A stretch of DNA of 35,830 nucleotides, taken from Tepidamorphaceae bacterium. Lineage in GTDB: Bacteria; Pseudomonadota; Alphaproteobacteria; Rhizobiales; JAKSCL01. The notes below the pieces were generated by a model, which worked only from the letters and a program-made list of their open reading frames with translations, was not told the origin of the DNA and did not search any database. Shown piece after piece: positions 11,101-20,521 of this stretch (position 1 is the first letter of the stretch; every line of letters starts with the position of its first letter). The stretch covers positions 1 to 35,830 of the forward strand of contig JANQPO010000025.1 in the NCBI GenBank assembly GCA_028289445.1. The letters run 5' to 3'. A program made the translations under genes and the position numbers.

Positions 11101-12948
11101 TTCGGCAATGGCATGCTATTGTCGAAGAAGATCAAACTGGTCGCCGCCTTCGATCACCGCGACATCTTCATCGATCCCGATCCCGACCCGGCGAAGACCT
11201 ATCGCGAACGCAAGCGGCTCTTCGATAAGGGCCGGTCGAGCTGGCAGGACTACAACACCAAGCTGATCTCCAAGGGCGGTGGCATTTTGAGCCGCTCGGA
11301 AAAGGCCCTGACGCTGACGCCGGAGATGCAAAAGCTGATCGGCATCAAGAAGACCCGCGTCTCGCCGTTTGAGCTGATCAACGCAATCCTCAAGATGCAA
11401 GCCGACCTGTTGTGGTTCGGCGGCATCGGCACTTATGTGCGGTCCCGCGACGAGACCGACGAAATGGTCGGCGATCGGGCCAACGACCCGGTCCGCGTCA
11501 CGGCGGAGGACCTCAACGTGAAAGTCGTCGGCGAGGGCGCCAATCTCGGCATGACGCAAAAGGCGCGGATTGCCTTTGCGCTCAACGGTGGGCGCATCAA
11601 CACCGATGCCATCGACAATTCCGCTGGCGTCAACTCGTCCGACTTGGAAGTCAACATCAAGATCGCGCTCGGTTCGGCGGTTCGCGACGGCCGGTTCACC
11701 ACGCCGGCCCGCAACAAACTGCTGGCGGCAATGACCGATGAAGTGGCCGATCTCGTTTTGCGCAACAACTATCTGCAGACCCTGGCGCTGAGCCTGGCGC
11801 AGCGACGCGGCGTTTCGGAGTTGGAGTTCCAGTCACGCTTCATGGTCGATCTTGAAAGTCGCGGGCTCCTTGACCGCGCGGTCGAGGATCTACCGGACGC
11901 CGAGACACTTCATGACCGTGTCGAAAGCGGCAAAGGATTGGCCCGGCCGGAGCTGGCCGTACTGCTTGCCTATGCCAAGATTACCGTGTTCGACGAATTG
12001 CTGGCCTCAGGCGTCCCCGATGAACCCTATCTGGCCCGCGAGTTGGGGCGTTACTTCCCGACTCGGATGAAGCGCAAGTTCACCGATACGATTGAGGGGC
12101 ACCGGCTGCGCCGCGAAATCATTGCCACCATGATTGCCAATTCCATGATCAATCGCGGCGGGCCCGTTTTCGTCGACCGTATCGCCGATCAGACCGGTGC
12201 CAATGTCGCTGAAATCGCGACGGCCTTCGCGCTCGCGCGCGACAGCTACAAGATGACCGACCTGAACGGCGCGATTGATGCGCTCGACAACAAGATCGGC
12301 GGCGATCTTCAGTTGGCGCTCTATGAGCGCATTCAAAACGTCCTTTGGCGCCAAGCGCTCTGGTTCACCCGCAACGCCGATCCCTCTACCGACTTGGCGA
12401 GCCAGGTTGCGCGCTATGCCAAGGGCATCGGTCAGCTTGCCAGCAAGCTCGACGCGGCTCTGCCGGATGACCTCAACGCCGCGCGCGCTAACGACGCCAC
12501 AGAGCTGGCGGAAGCCGGCGTCCCGGCGGACCTGGCAGGACAGCTTGCCGACCTCACCTATTTGATCGCTGCACCCGACATCATTCGGGTCGCGGAGAAG
12601 AGCGGTGCGTCGGTGGTTGCCGCTGCCAAGGTCTATTTCGGCATTGGCGACCGGTTCGGCACGGATCGGCTGGCCCGGGCAGCCGCCGTTCTCGATCTCG
12701 GCGACTATTACGATCGGGCTGCCGTCAATCGGGCGCTCGACGGCGTGGCGGAAGCCCAGCGGCGTATCGCGGCGGCAGCGCTCGCCAATGGTCGCAGCCG
12801 CGACCCGCTCGCCCATTGGCTGTCGGATGCCGGAGCAAAGGTCGAAAAGACCCGCCAGGCGGTCTCCGACATCGCGGACGATCCAGCGCTGACGGTCTCG
12901 AAACTATCGGTGGCGTCCGGCCTGCTGCGCGATCTAGCACCGGCTTAG
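8134..12948 (+). CDS. gdhB: NAD-specific glutamate dehydrogenase, large (180 kDa) class
   Basis: Oxidative deamination of glutamate to 2-oxoglutarate and ammonia with NAD, feeding the TCA cycle. The 1604-residue product matches the giant L_180 class known from Streptomyces, Pseudomonas and Caulobacter. The N-terminal half carries the long regulatory region (for instance LETPVTVVDIVNDNMPFLLDS at about residues 86-106, close to ACT-like segments). The catalytic core begins near ARGGLRWSDR (810-819) and includes PVGAKGGF with K847, then the Rossmann part with VVGEGANLG. The ATG at 8134 is chosen for its TCGGAGGA site and the start of conserved sequence; an open frame extends upstream to 7981 but has AT-richer, unrelated codons and overlaps the divergent gene. 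The symbol follows Pseudomonas usage. Confidence 0.95.
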   Translation: MVGAILDDAADKVRAIKKNLKSGGASDDLLDFANKLFARGAREDLDRLQPAELAVCAKNAFEFLKNRPAQTPKIRVSNLDFSSLVETPVTVVDIVNDNMPFLLDSVIDLLQETGHAVRLVVHPIVTVKRDAKGNLKSYGDGHGRESVIHVHIDRMEAQEDRAELQAEIETVLAQVRVAVDDWRPMRERLARAISDFKASPPPIPVDEIAEAIQFLEWILDNNFTLLGMREYDYDDSGDVTQMTRIDATALGILRDPDVKVLRRGREMVTITPEIREFLRQSSPLIVTKANVRSRVHRRAYMDYIGIKIFDSGGQFSAELRVIGLFTSTAYTKSVQTIPYIRRKIDNVVRETGIDPGSHSGKALLNVLENYPRDELFQIDWHILAEFSMAIAQLEERPRIRVLARPDRFDRFVSVLAFVPRDRFNTDVRVAIGSYLAEVFEGRLSAYYPSYPEGPLARVHYIIGRDAGATPVVSQAQLEADIARLVRTWEDGLRDALTAAGDPSQARVVFSAYNHAFNAAYKEAFPPETAVDDIAIIERLTSERRLAIRFGRGEDADTDRVNLKIYHHGQPIPLSDRMPIIENMGFHAINERTYRIRRQTAEHRERVWLHDIALTKAAGGDIDLDALGARLEATFMAVWTRQAEDDGYAALTLNAGIPWRDVAILRALSRYLRQARLPYSQDYMWETMNRHPHIASKLVDYFHTRFNPDPSLQKEMREARERALLGDIESGLQAVTSLDEDQIIRRFLNLIQAMLRTNLFQLNSDGLPKGTFAFKFDPSQVEGLPEPRPHREIFVYSPRVEGVHLRGGSIARGGLRWSDRPQDFRTEILGLAKAQQVKNAVIVPVGAKGGFVPKQLPAGGSRDDVFNEGRESYKIFISSLLDVTDNLDGDTIVPPDHVTRLDGDDPYLVVAADKGTATFSDTANAISQDHGFWLDDAFASGGSAGYDHKKMGITARGGWEAVKRHFREMDIDIQSEPFTVIGCGDMSGDVFGNGMLLSKKIKLVAAFDHRDIFIDPDPDPAKTYRERKRLFDKGRSSWQDYNTKLISKGGGILSRSEKALTLTPEMQKLIGIKKTRVSPFELINAILKMQADLLWFGGIGTYVRSRDETDEMVGDRANDPVRVTAEDLNVKVVGEGANLGMTQKARIAFALNGGRINTDAIDNSAGVNSSDLEVNIKIALGSAVRDGRFTTPARNKLLAAMTDEVADLVLRNNYLQTLALSLAQRRGVSELEFQSRFMVDLESRGLLDRAVEDLPDAETLHDRVESGKGLARPELAVLLAYAKITVFDELLASGVPDEPYLARELGRYFPTRMKRKFTDTIEGHRLRREIIATMIANSMINRGGPVFVDRIADQTGANVAEIATAFALARDSYKMTDLNGAIDALDNKIGGDLQLALYERIQNVLWRQALWFTRNADPSTDLASQVARYAKGIGQLASKLDAALPDDLNAARANDATELAEAGVPADLAGQLADLTYLIAAPDIIRVAEKSGASVVAAAKVYFGIGDRFGTDRLARAAAVLDLGDYYDRAAVNRALDGVAEAQRRIAAAALANGRSRDPLAHWLSDAGAKVEKTRQAVSDIADDPALTVSKLSVASGLLRDLAPA

Positions 12949-12985
12949 ACCGGAGTAAGGTTAGGTCCGCTCATCTACCTCACGC

Positions 12986-13122
12986 GTCATCCCGGATGCG
13001 CTGCGGCACGAAGTGCTGCCGCGCTGATCCGGGATCGCTCGACATCTGGCATCAGCATCGTCAACAATGCGATCCCGGTTCTGCGGTGCACCGTCGAGAC
13101 GCTGCACCGCGCCCGGGATGAC
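12986..13122. repeat. Composite extragenic palindromic element, copy A
   Basis: A 137-bp intergenic element bounded by GTCATCCCGG (12986-12995) and its exact complement CCGGGATGAC (13113-13122). Internally it has two hairpin halves: the left half ends TGATCCGGGATCG, the right half starts CGATCCCGGTTCTGCGG. The same two halves occur in inverted order at 21941-22081, and a collapsed single hairpin occurs at 26497-26531. The flank CGAAGGAGGGAGA past 13122 is also shared with the other copies when read in the same direction. It lies between convergently transcribed genes (the plus-strand gdhB and the minus-strand hydrolase) and may also act in transcript ending. Confidence 0.85.
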
Positions 13123-13171
13123 GAAGGAGGGAGAACGATTCGACTTAATCTCTCTCCGCTTTAGGCGAGCG

Positions 13172-14068
13172 CTACTGCGGGTCGAGAAGGAACGTTTGCA
13201 GCCCCTCTCGAAAGAGCGCGTGACTGGCGGCCGCCGCCTCCGGGTTGAACCTCAGCCGTGGGTGATCGACGAGATCGTTCTCGTCAAAGGCGTGGGTCGC
13301 GCCCGTCATGATCTCGACCTTGATGTTCCCACCATCGGCATTCACCCGATCGAACGCCACCAGGCAATTCTTCTCCGACGTCACGGTGTCGTTTTCGACC
13401 AGGACCGCGTAGGCCGCGACATCCTCTACCCAGCCACGTGCGGTCGTGCGGGCCGGAAACCCGCAGTGGGGATAGGCGAGGAACACGAAGCGAAGCCCCT
13501 TAAGCGGCTCCGTCACGGGTGCGGTGAAGCCGTGGGGCCGCTCATTGTCGAAGTCGATCGTCAAGACATCCATCGCCGCCCATGAGCCGTGGCTCCATCC
13601 GGCTATCGCTAACCGGTCCGAATCGACATCGGCCATCTGCCGCGCGATCGCCAGCGCCGCGACGATGTCTCCGGCCCGCTCCATGCCACGCATCCACCAG
13701 CCCGAACAGATCTTGTCGATTGCGGTCTGCTCGTCGATGCCGCGCGGGCCGAAGCTATCCACCGTAACGGCAAGCAAGCCGACTTCGTTTGCAAGCGCCG
13801 CATAGGTATCGGTCACCGGCCGCCGCTTTCCGTCACGGATCAGACCGCCGCACCCGTGGAGGAGGATGACGGCCGGATAAGGACCTGGGCCGAAGGTCGC
13901 CGGATCGGGTCGGGACACGGCGATTGCCGGTTCGAGACGCGCCGCAAGGGCCTCAACGGTCGTTCGCGGCACCAAGCCGCCGTCGAGCTTGAACCAGACA
14001 TATCCGGCAGCGGCGAGGATCAAGACGGCAATCGCGAAAGAGCCGCGTATGATCCAGCGCAGAATCAT
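13172..14068 (-). CDS. Membrane-anchored alpha/beta hydrolase, dienelactone-hydrolase-like
   Basis: A 298-residue protein with one N-terminal membrane segment (about residues 5-25) and an exported-looking alpha/beta hydrolase domain. Visible elements are the oxyanion-hole strand ILLHGCGGL (68-76), the nucleophile elbow GWSHGS with S159, and the late His in GATHAF (H259); D227 is a candidate acid. This is the layout of dienelactone hydrolase-like proteins, although classic DLH has a Cys nucleophile. The substrate is unknown. It starts six bases after the purH stop on the same strand and so probably shares its transcript. Confidence 0.83.
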   Translation of the reverse strand: MILRWIIRGSFAIAVLILAAAGYVWFKLDGGLVPRTTVEALAARLEPAIAVSRPDPATFGPGPYPAVILLHGCGGLIRDGKRRPVTDTYAALANEVGLLAVTVDSFGPRGIDEQTAIDKICSGWWMRGMERAGDIVAALAIARQMADVDSDRLAIAGWSHGSWAAMDVLTIDFDNERPHGFTAPVTEPLKGLRFVFLAYPHCGFPARTTARGWVEDVAAYAVLVENDTVTSEKNCLVAFDRVNADGGNIKVEIMTGATHAFDENDLVDHPRLRFNPEAAAASHALFREGLQTFLLDPQ

Positions 14069-14074
14069 TAGAGC

Positions 14075-15667
14075 CTAATGCCGGAAGTGCCGGGTTGCGG
14101 TGAACACCATGGCGATGCCCGCCTCGTCGGCGGCCGCGATCACCTCCTCGTCGCGCATCGAGCCGCCGGGCTGAACGACGGCCGTCGCGCCCGCTTCGAT
14201 CGCAACCAAGAGTCCGTCTGCAAACGGAAAGAAGGCGTCGGACGCCACCACCGAACCCTTGGTCGCCGGTTCCGCAACACCAGCGGCCTCGGCGGCATCC
14301 ACCGCCTTGCGCGCCGCAATGCGTGCGGCATCGACACGGCTCATCTGCCCGGCACCGATGCCGACCGTCGCGCCCTCCTTGGCATAGACGATGGTGTTGG
14401 ACTTGACGTGCTTGGCGACTTGAAACGCGAACCGCAGATCGGCCATCTCGCGAGCCGTGGGCGCGCGCTTCGTTACGATTTTGAAGTCCATATCGGCGAC
14501 CGTCGCATGATCGCGCGATTGCACCAGCAAGCCGCCGGCAAGCGTTTTCGCGGTCATGCCTCCCGACGTCGGGTTCGGCAGTCCGCCGGCCAGCAACAGG
14601 CGCAAATTGGGCTTCTTCGCGAAGGCGGCGACCGCCTCGTCATCGGCATCCGGCGCAATCACCACCTCGGTGAAGATGTCGGTGATCGCGGCGGCGGTCG
14701 CTGCATCGAGTGTCTGGTTCAGCGCCACGATGCCGCCGAACGCCGACACGGGATCGCACGCCAGCGCACCGCGATAGGCGGCTTCCAAGGTCTCGCCCAG
14801 CGCGACGCCGCAGGGATTGGCGTGCTTGATAATCGCAACGGCCGGTCGCTCATCGCCGAATTCAGCGACACACTCAAAGGCCGCGTCGGTGTCGTTGAGA
14901 TTGTTGTAGGAGAGCGGCTTGCCTTGAACGAGCTTGGCCGTCGCGACGCCCGGCCGCTTATCGCCGATGCGATAGAACGCGGCCTCCTGGTGTGGGTTCT
15001 CGCCATACCGAAGCGACATCGCACGCGCGCCGCCGACCGTAAGATAATCCGGCAGCGTTTCAGCGGTCTCCTCGGCGAGCCACCCGGCAATCATCGTGTC
15101 GTAAGCGGCCGTGCGCGCATAGGCTTTTTGCGCCAAACGCCGACGGGTGCCGACGGTCGTCGCGCCACCGGTCTCGCTCATTTCTGCAAGCACTGCCTCA
15201 TAGTCTTCCGGATCGACGACGACCGTCACGGCCGCATGGTTCTTCGCGGCCGCGCGGATCATCGCGGGACCGCCAATGTCGATGTTCTCGACCGTCTCGC
15301 CATAGCCGGCATTGCGAGCCCTGGCCGCTTCGAAGGGATAGAGATTGATGACAGCCAGATCGATCGCCGGGATCGCATGCGCTTCGCGCGCTTCGTCATG
15401 GGCGCTGTTGCCGCGCACGGCGAGCAGACCGCCATGGATCGCCGGATGCAGCGTCTTCACCCGACCATCCATGATCTCCGGAAACCCGGTGACCTCTGAA
15501 ACATCGGTGACCGGCAGGCCGGCATCGCGTAGCGCCCGCGCGGTGCCGCCGGTCGACAGCAGTGTTACGCCCTGTTCGATCAACTTGGTCGCGAAGGCCG
15601 CCAGTCCCGTCTTGTCAGAGACAGACAATAGCGCGGTTTTGATCGCGGGTTCGGGCGAACCTGTCAT
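14075..15667 (-). CDS. purH: Bifunctional AICAR transformylase / IMP cyclohydrolase
   Basis: Catalyses the last two steps of IMP synthesis: formylation of AICAR by 10-formyl-THF, then ring closure. The 530-residue protein has an N-terminal MGS-like cyclohydrolase domain (about 8-150, with [11 protein letters not shown] and the KTLHP motif at 71-75) and the transformylase domain (about 190-530), with the catalytic Lys-His pair K281/H282 in KHANPCG. The ATG at 15667 is preferred over an in-frame TTG at 15682, because the GGAG that would serve as ribosome binding site overlaps that TTG. It follows the heparinase-like gene by 33 bp and precedes the hydrolase gene by 6 bp. Confidence 0.97.
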   Translation of the reverse strand: MTGSPEPAIKTALLSVSDKTGLAAFATKLIEQGVTLLSTGGTARALRDAGLPVTDVSEVTGFPEIMDGRVKTLHPAIHGGLLAVRGNSAHDEAREAHAIPAIDLAVINLYPFEAARARNAGYGETVENIDIGGPAMIRAAAKNHAAVTVVVDPEDYEAVLAEMSETGGATTVGTRRRLAQKAYARTAAYDTMIAGWLAEETAETLPDYLTVGGARAMSLRYGENPHQEAAFYRIGDKRPGVATAKLVQGKPLSYNNLNDTDAAFECVAEFGDERPAVAIIKHANPCGVALGETLEAAYRGALACDPVSAFGGIVALNQTLDAATAAAITDIFTEVVIAPDADDEAVAAFAKKPNLRLLLAGGLPNPTSGGMTAKTLAGGLLVQSRDHATVADMDFKIVTKRAPTAREMADLRFAFQVAKHVKSNTIVYAKEGATVGIGAGQMSRVDAARIAARKAVDAAEAAGVAEPATKGSVVASDAFFPFADGLLVAIEAGATAVVQPGGSMRDEEVIAAADEAGIAMVFTATRHFRH

Positions 15668-15700
15668 GCGCGCAATCTCCAAGGCGACAAACGCAAAGCC

Positions 15701-17695
15701 CTAATCGGACGAGTCCTTCGAGTTGCGCGTGCGCGATTTTCGCCCCTTTGGCTTTTTGTCGCCCGAGTCGTCGGCCTCAGCAGGCGCGTCCTCAGTTCCT
15801 TCGTTGCCATGCTCGTCCGATCCCTCGCCATCGTTTTCAGCTTCGTCTTGCTGCGATTCGATCCGTTCGAGCAACTCGACGATTTCCTCCGCCGACCGCA
15901 CACGACGAATCTCCCAGGAGACCGACGGGATAATCGACCAGCGCCCGTCGAAGACAATTTGCGACGTGCGCATCGGACCGCGAGGGTCGGAAAGGTAGAC
16001 GCTATCTTCGATTGTGATGGGACTGTCGAAGCCGGAAAACACCCAGCCCTCGCCGCTTGGCAGGATGAGCAGGGCACGCCGCGCGTCAAGACTGGCCGCA
16101 CGCACATCGGGATGGAGATGAAACCGCAGAGCAAAGCGGCCACGGTCCTCGTGCGGCGATTGACCCTCGACCACGAACCGATCCTCGCCTTGCAAACACG
16201 TGCCGGCCTTGTCGAGAACCAGTCGCCGCTGATGGATCACACCGAACAGCGGAAGATAACCGTCGTGGTTCGCATCGATGATCGTGCCCTCCGCCGTATC
16301 GGAGCGCTTGACGGACACCGATCTCGGCCCAACCACGATCAGATCGCCCAATCGCTCCCGCAGTCCGGGGACATCGATGAACTCGCACGACGAGGTGTTC
16401 ATCAGCGTCGCGGTCGAATGGGCGGCGGTCTGGCGCGCCGCGGATCGCCACTTTTCCGATTGCGTTCTCGGTTGGCCGCAATTGACGATGATGCGGTGAG
16501 CACCGGCCGAGAATTCAAACGACAGACATCCGGCATGGGCGCGGCCGCTGACCGGAAGCGGCGGCGGTTTCCCGGCATCCATGATGACAGCGGTCTCGCC
16601 CGCCTCGATGCGCTGATAGCCCGAGTATTGGGCGTTCATGACCGGGCGCCCCCGCGCATCGTCATAGGCCAGCACCGTTCCAAGCACATCGGGCGAGAGC
16701 GATCGTGTGCCGTTGAAATTCGCCACCTCTCCGTCGCCATGTCTAAAGAAGCGCAACATCGGCATCATACGCTCAATTGCGGTGTTCAGCGCGTCCGGTG
16801 CCTGAATCGATCGCGACACATAGGTTTGACGAAGCGGCAAAAGGTCGATCAAGAGATCGAGGATGACGCTTGGGTCGCGACTGATCGGACCCCCATCGGG
16901 CAAGATCTGTCGATCGATTTCAGCCTCCAGCCGACCGGTCGCATGGCGCAACAGGCGCGGCTGACCGTCCATGCACAATCCGACAAAGCACAGCGCCATG
17001 GCAGCCGTCAGGCGCGGGACACCGTCTGGAAGGTCCAGGGACACGCCGCGCAGATATCGAGCTTGGTAGACGATGCTGCGCAAAAAGCGGCGATAAAAGG
17101 CGTGGTCGGCTTGCTCCAATATGATCGGCGAATGACTAAGCCAAGAGATGAGCCGGCGCGCGACGGTTTCCGGCTGCCAGCCTTGCGCGCTGCCAACGGG
17201 ACAAAGGTGCATCCAATCGCTGATGAGCGACGTCGCCTGGGCGCGTGCAATGGCGGAATCGGCGGCGCGCATGTGTCGAAGCCAGCCGAATCCGTGCAAG
17301 CCGTGCGCCCAGCCGGCATTTGGCGGCATCAATGTGAAGGGAGATAACGCACCCGCATCGACCGAAGCACCGGTGAAGATGTAGCGGCCCGACAACACAT
17401 CGTCCGCAAAGGTGGGATCGGCCGTGTGCAGGTCCTGTGGCGCGACCAGAAGCTTTTCCGCCGCCCCCGAGGCGAAACGCCATCGGCTCAAAGGCGAGGC
17501 CAGCAGACCTGCCGTCGCACGCCTAAACTCGTTCCGTGCGGCAAACCCGTAGAGCCTTAGCTGATCGGGAAACGAAACCCCCGCTATCTGCGGCAGACCC
17601 GACTGTCGCAATCCGCGTTCCAATTCGAATGAACCAACCGACATACCCGCGCTTTCACTGCGTTTGTGCGGGGATAGGGTCCAAGAATCAACCAT
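15701..17695 (-). CDS. Heparinase II/III-like protein
   Basis: A 664-residue protein resembling the heparinase II/III family of polysaccharide lyases. It has an alpha-helical N-terminal part (with LVAPQDLHTADPT near 83-95 and WAHGLHGFGWLRHMRAA near 129-145) and a C-terminal beta-sandwich region. This cytosolic-looking version, without a visible signal peptide, is frequently found beside purH and rsmB in alphaproteobacteria; its real substrate is unknown. The last 50 or so residues are a charged tail, first Glu/Asp/Gly-rich, then basic (KKPKGRKSRTR). Neither possible start (17695, or ATG at 17644) has a good Shine-Dalgarno; the longer frame is given, and the first 18 codons are AT-richer and may be leader. 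Confidence 0.87.
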   Translation of the reverse strand: MVDSWTLSPHKRSESAGMSVGSFELERGLRQSGLPQIAGVSFPDQLRLYGFAARNEFRRATAGLLASPLSRWRFASGAAEKLLVAPQDLHTADPTFADDVLSGRYIFTGASVDAGALSPFTLMPPNAGWAHGLHGFGWLRHMRAADSAIARAQATSLISDWMHLCPVGSAQGWQPETVARRLISWLSHSPIILEQADHAFYRRFLRSIVYQARYLRGVSLDLPDGVPRLTAAMALCFVGLCMDGQPRLLRHATGRLEAEIDRQILPDGGPISRDPSVILDLLIDLLPLRQTYVSRSIQAPDALNTAIERMMPMLRFFRHGDGEVANFNGTRSLSPDVLGTVLAYDDARGRPVMNAQYSGYQRIEAGETAVIMDAGKPPPLPVSGRAHAGCLSFEFSAGAHRIIVNCGQPRTQSEKWRSAARQTAAHSTATLMNTSSCEFIDVPGLRERLGDLIVVGPRSVSVKRSDTAEGTIIDANHDGYLPLFGVIHQRRLVLDKAGTCLQGEDRFVVEGQSPHEDRGRFALRFHLHPDVRAASLDARRALLILPSGEGWVFSGFDSPITIEDSVYLSDPRGPMRTSQIVFDGRWSIIPSVSWEIRRVRSAEEIVELLERIESQQDEAENDGEGSDEHGNEGTEDAPAEADDSGDKKPKGRKSRTRNSKDSSD

Positions 17696-17746
17696 TTGTT
17701 ACGATGGATGGCCGCTTCATCCATCGATCGTGTCGGACAGGCTCGA

Positions 17747-19150
17747 TTACCCACTGCGATCTAGACGCGCGACAAAGAAGCCCGCCGATCCAGCAAAGCG
17801 CCGGTCGGCCTCAGCAGCCGGCGGATCCAGAAGTTCTGGCGTGATTCGCAGATCGCCGTGTCCGGTGACGGCGGCCTCGAAGCCCGGCACCTCGTCCGGC
17901 GTGACCGGAGCGCGGCGAAGATCGGAGCTTTCCGCCACTATGCGATCGATCTGATGTTCCCCTTCTTCGGGTTCCAGCGAGCAGGTGCTGTAAATGAGCC
18001 GGCCGCCAGGCGCCAAAAGCTTAACGGCACGGTCGAGAAGACGCGCCTGGACAGCAGCAAGCGCGACAACGTCGGCCTCGGTCTTCAGGTGCACAAGATC
18101 GGGGTGCCGGCGGATGGTACCGGTGGCCGAACATGGCGCATCGACAAGGATCGCCCCGGCTTCGGTCGCCGGACACCACGAGGCTGCATCGGCGATTTCC
18201 GTGGTGACGCTGAGGCCGAGGCGCGCCATGTTCGCCGCAAGCCGCTTCATGCGCTTCTCGGAACGGTCGACGGCAATGACATTCGCACCGGCGGCCGCAA
18301 GTTGCGCCGTCTTCCCACCGGGAGCCGCGCAGAGATCGACCACTGTGCGCCCGCTGAGCGCTCCGAAGAGCAGCGCCGGCAGGCGCGACGACGCGTCCTG
18401 CACCCACCATTCGCCGGCCTCATAGCCTTCAAGCGCCGACACCGAGCCGGCATCGATCAGCCTCACCGTTCCGGTCGGCAAATGGATGCCGCCCAACCGT
18501 TCGGCCCAGCCTGCCGCGTCTGATTTCACGGAGAGATCGAGAGCCGGTTCTTGCGCCAGACTTTCAGCGATTTGTCGTGCGCGCGCGTCGCCATAGGTTG
18601 CGACCCACCGTCGCGCCAGCCAGACCGGCAGGTCAGCGACCGGATCATCGGCAAGCGCGACAAGGTCTGCGCGACGGCGCATCGCGTTGCGCAGAACGCC
18701 GTTGACCAGACCTTTGTAAGCCCGCAAGTCCGAGCTTGCCTCGGCGACACGGACAGCCAGATCGACGACGGCGTGCGGCTTCACGGCCATGAAGATGACT
18801 TGCGCCAACCCGGTTAAAAGGATGGGCCGAACGCCAGCCGCCCTGCCCTTGAGCGGCTTGTCGAGCAGACTGTCCAGCATCGCAGATAGCGCGCCATGCC
18901 GGCGCAGCGTGGTCGCCGCGATCATATGTGCGAGCGCCCGGTCACGCGGGGTCTCCGGCATATCGGAGCCATCTATCAGCGCGTCGAGCATGATCTTGCG
19001 TCGCAGAACGCCGTCGACCAGCATCACGGCGGCGCGACGCGCGGAGAGGCCGGCAACCTCGCCAACAGTCTGGTTCACCGGCCGGTCACCCCCAAGGGTT
19101 GCGTTGGCTCGACCCTTCGGCCTGCTCGGCCCAGGGGCCGGACGGGTCAT
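17747..19150 (-). CDS. rsmB: 16S rRNA m5C methyltransferase RsmB-like (NusB-domain fusion)
   Basis: A SAM-dependent rRNA (cytosine-C5) methyltransferase of the Sun/RsmB type. It has a NusB-like RNA-binding N-terminal domain (about residues 37-165), then a Rossmann methyltransferase domain with motif [12 protein letters not shown], motif [17 protein letters not shown] (catalytic Cys of the PC dipeptide) and motif [14 protein letters not shown] (second Cys). It probably methylates C967 of 16S rRNA as in E. coli. The ATG start at 19150 overlaps the end of htpX by 65 bp and has no good ribosome binding site. A GTG at 19078, just past the htpX stop and after GGGGGTGA, is an equally plausible start giving 443 residues. 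Confidence 0.92.
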   Translation of the reverse strand: MTRPAPGPSRPKGRANATLGGDRPVNQTVGEVAGLSARRAAVMLVDGVLRRKIMLDALIDGSDMPETPRDRALAHMIAATTLRRHGALSAMLDSLLDKPLKGRAAGVRPILLTGLAQVIFMAVKPHAVVDLAVRVAEASSDLRAYKGLVNGVLRNAMRRRADLVALADDPVADLPVWLARRWVATYGDARARQIAESLAQEPALDLSVKSDAAGWAERLGGIHLPTGTVRLIDAGSVSALEGYEAGEWWVQDASSRLPALLFGALSGRTVVDLCAAPGGKTAQLAAAGANVIAVDRSEKRMKRLAANMARLGLSVTTEIADAASWCPATEAGAILVDAPCSATGTIRRHPDLVHLKTEADVVALAAVQARLLDRAVKLLAPGGRLIYSTCSLEPEEGEHQIDRIVAESSDLRRAPVTPDEVPGFEAAVTGHGDLRITPELLDPPAAEADRRFAGSAGFFVARLDRSG

Positions 19151-19994
19151 CGGCTTGGCCGCCGGTAAGCTCCATCAGCCGTGCAATCCGATTGTCTGTA
19201 TTGGGGTGGGTCGAGAACAGATTGTCCATGCGCTCGCCGGTCAGCGGATTGACGATGAACATATGGGCCGTGGCGGGATTGCGCTCGGCGCTTTCCATCG
19301 GCACGCGGCCGGCTGCTCGGGCGATCTTGGACAGCGCCGAGGCCAGCCAATCGGGCCGTCCGCATATTTCAGCACCACGACGATCGGCGGAATACTCACG
19401 CGTGCGACTGATCGCCATCTGCACCAGCATGGCCGCCAGCGGCGCGACGATCACCGCGAGCAGCACGCCGACGAAGCCAAGAGGATTGTTGTTGCGATTA
19501 CCGCCAAAGAAGAATGCGAAATTGGCGAGCATGGAGATCGCGCCGGCAATCGTCGCGGTCACGGTCATGATCAACGTGTCGCGGTTTTGGACGTGCGCCA
19601 ACTCATGCGCCATCACGCCGGCGACTTCCTCGGCCGTCAGCGCATCCAACAGGCCCGTGGTGGCTGCTACGGCCGCGTTTTCTGGATTGCGGCCGGTCGC
19701 GAAGGCATTCGGGGCCGGATCGTTGATGATGTATGTCTTCGGCATGGGGAGACCGGCGTTGTCTGCCAAGCCACGAACCATATGGACGAATTCCGGTGCG
19801 TTGCTCTCGTCGACCTCGACGGCATTGTGCATGCGCAACACCATCTTGTCCGCGTTCCAATAGGAAAACGCGTTCATCGCCAGCGCGATGAGGAAGGCAA
19901 TCATCATGCCCTGTTGACCGCCAATCATGGCGCCCAAGCCCATGAACAGCGCCGTCATCACGGCAAGCAGCATTCCGGTTCGAAGAGCGTTCAT
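19086..19994 (-). CDS. htpX: Membrane zinc metalloprotease HtpX
   Basis: An inner-membrane M48 protease that cleaves misfolded membrane proteins, in partnership with FtsH in E. coli. The 302-residue protein begins [18 protein letters not shown], the family N-terminus. It has two N-terminal membrane segments (about 8-23 and 28-43), the zinc motif HELAH (H130, E131, H134) and the third ligand E200 in [13 protein letters not shown], with further hydrophobic segments at about 143-163 and 173-193. The last 30 residues are Gly/Pro/Ser-rich. The start at 19994 is chosen by family alignment over a GTG at 20039. It heads the minus-strand run htpX-rsmB-heparinase-purH. Confidence 0.95.
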   Translation of the reverse strand: MNALRTGMLLAVMTALFMGLGAMIGGQQGMMIAFLIALAMNAFSYWNADKMVLRMHNAVEVDESNAPEFVHMVRGLADNAGLPMPKTYIINDPAPNAFATGRNPENAAVAATTGLLDALTAEEVAGVMAHELAHVQNRDTLIMTVTATIAGAISMLANFAFFFGGNRNNNPLGFVGVLLAVIVAPLAAMLVQMAISRTREYSADRRGAEICGRPDWLASALSKIARAAGRVPMESAERNPATAHMFIVNPLTGERMDNLFSTHPNTDNRIARLMELTGGQADDPSGPWAEQAEGSSQRNPWG

Positions 19995-20149
19995 ACGTTT
20001 CGTCAAATCTCGCGGTGAATGGACAATCACACGTGGCACCGCGCCAACTGATTGGTTTCAGCCGACGCGCGCCCTATGGTATTGCTTCAATAATGATGGT
20101 GGCTAGACCCGGGTTCGACAAGGGGCGAACCGATGAAAGGGCAACGCAC

Positions 20150-20362
20150 ATGTCCGATACCGATGAAAGATCCGATGTGACCTCGGCGCGTCCTCCGCTT
20201 TCCGATGTGGCCAAACGCGCGCGCTTGGAAGCCGAGACACGTCGCAAGGCCAAGCAATCCGGTTCCAAAGAGATCCCAACTGCCGAGATCGGCGGCCGCG
20301 ATGGCCCCGATCCGGCGCGCTACGGCGATTGGGAGGTCAAAGGGATCGCCAGCGATTTCTAG
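20150..20362 (+). CDS. SDHAF4-type succinate dehydrogenase assembly factor (DUF1674)
   Basis: A 70-residue protein whose C-terminus, GGRDGPDPARYGDWEVKG followed by IASDF, matches the invariant tail of the DUF1674/SDHAF4 family (GPEP.RYGDWE.KG...DF). In mitochondria SDHAF4 binds flavinylated SDHA and helps it join SDHB; the bacterial member is presumed to do the same for the SDH flavoprotein subunit. The N-terminal half is charged and probably disordered. The ATG at 20150 has AAAGGG upstream; an open extension to 20015 lies inside the htpX leader and is disregarded. It diverges from htpX with about 155 bp between starts. Confidence 0.9.
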   Translation: MSDTDERSDVTSARPPLSDVAKRARLEAETRRKAKQSGSKEIPTAEIGGRDGPDPARYGDWEVKGIASDF

Positions 20363-20521
20363 GAACTTGGCGTTGGCGGGCGGCGCTACCGAATTTATTG
20401 CAGACCACCGCGTTATAGTTAATCAATCATGAATCAATACTGATAAAAATTGCCAAAGTTTAATTTTTGCATTTACGATAGATTATTGAATACAGGTTCT
20501 GCGTCGAAATAGAACACTCCT

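Noticed and set aside
13067..13585. A 172-codon plus-strand frame
   Set aside because: Begins inside repeat copy A and runs antisense to the hydrolase gene.
14078..15499. A 473-codon plus-strand open frame
   Set aside because: Antisense to purH, which is complete with its catalytic residues.
15809..17347. A 512-codon plus-strand open frame
   Set aside because: Antisense to the heparinase-like gene; composition is typical of a reverse-frame shadow (Arg/His/Asp-rich, no motifs).
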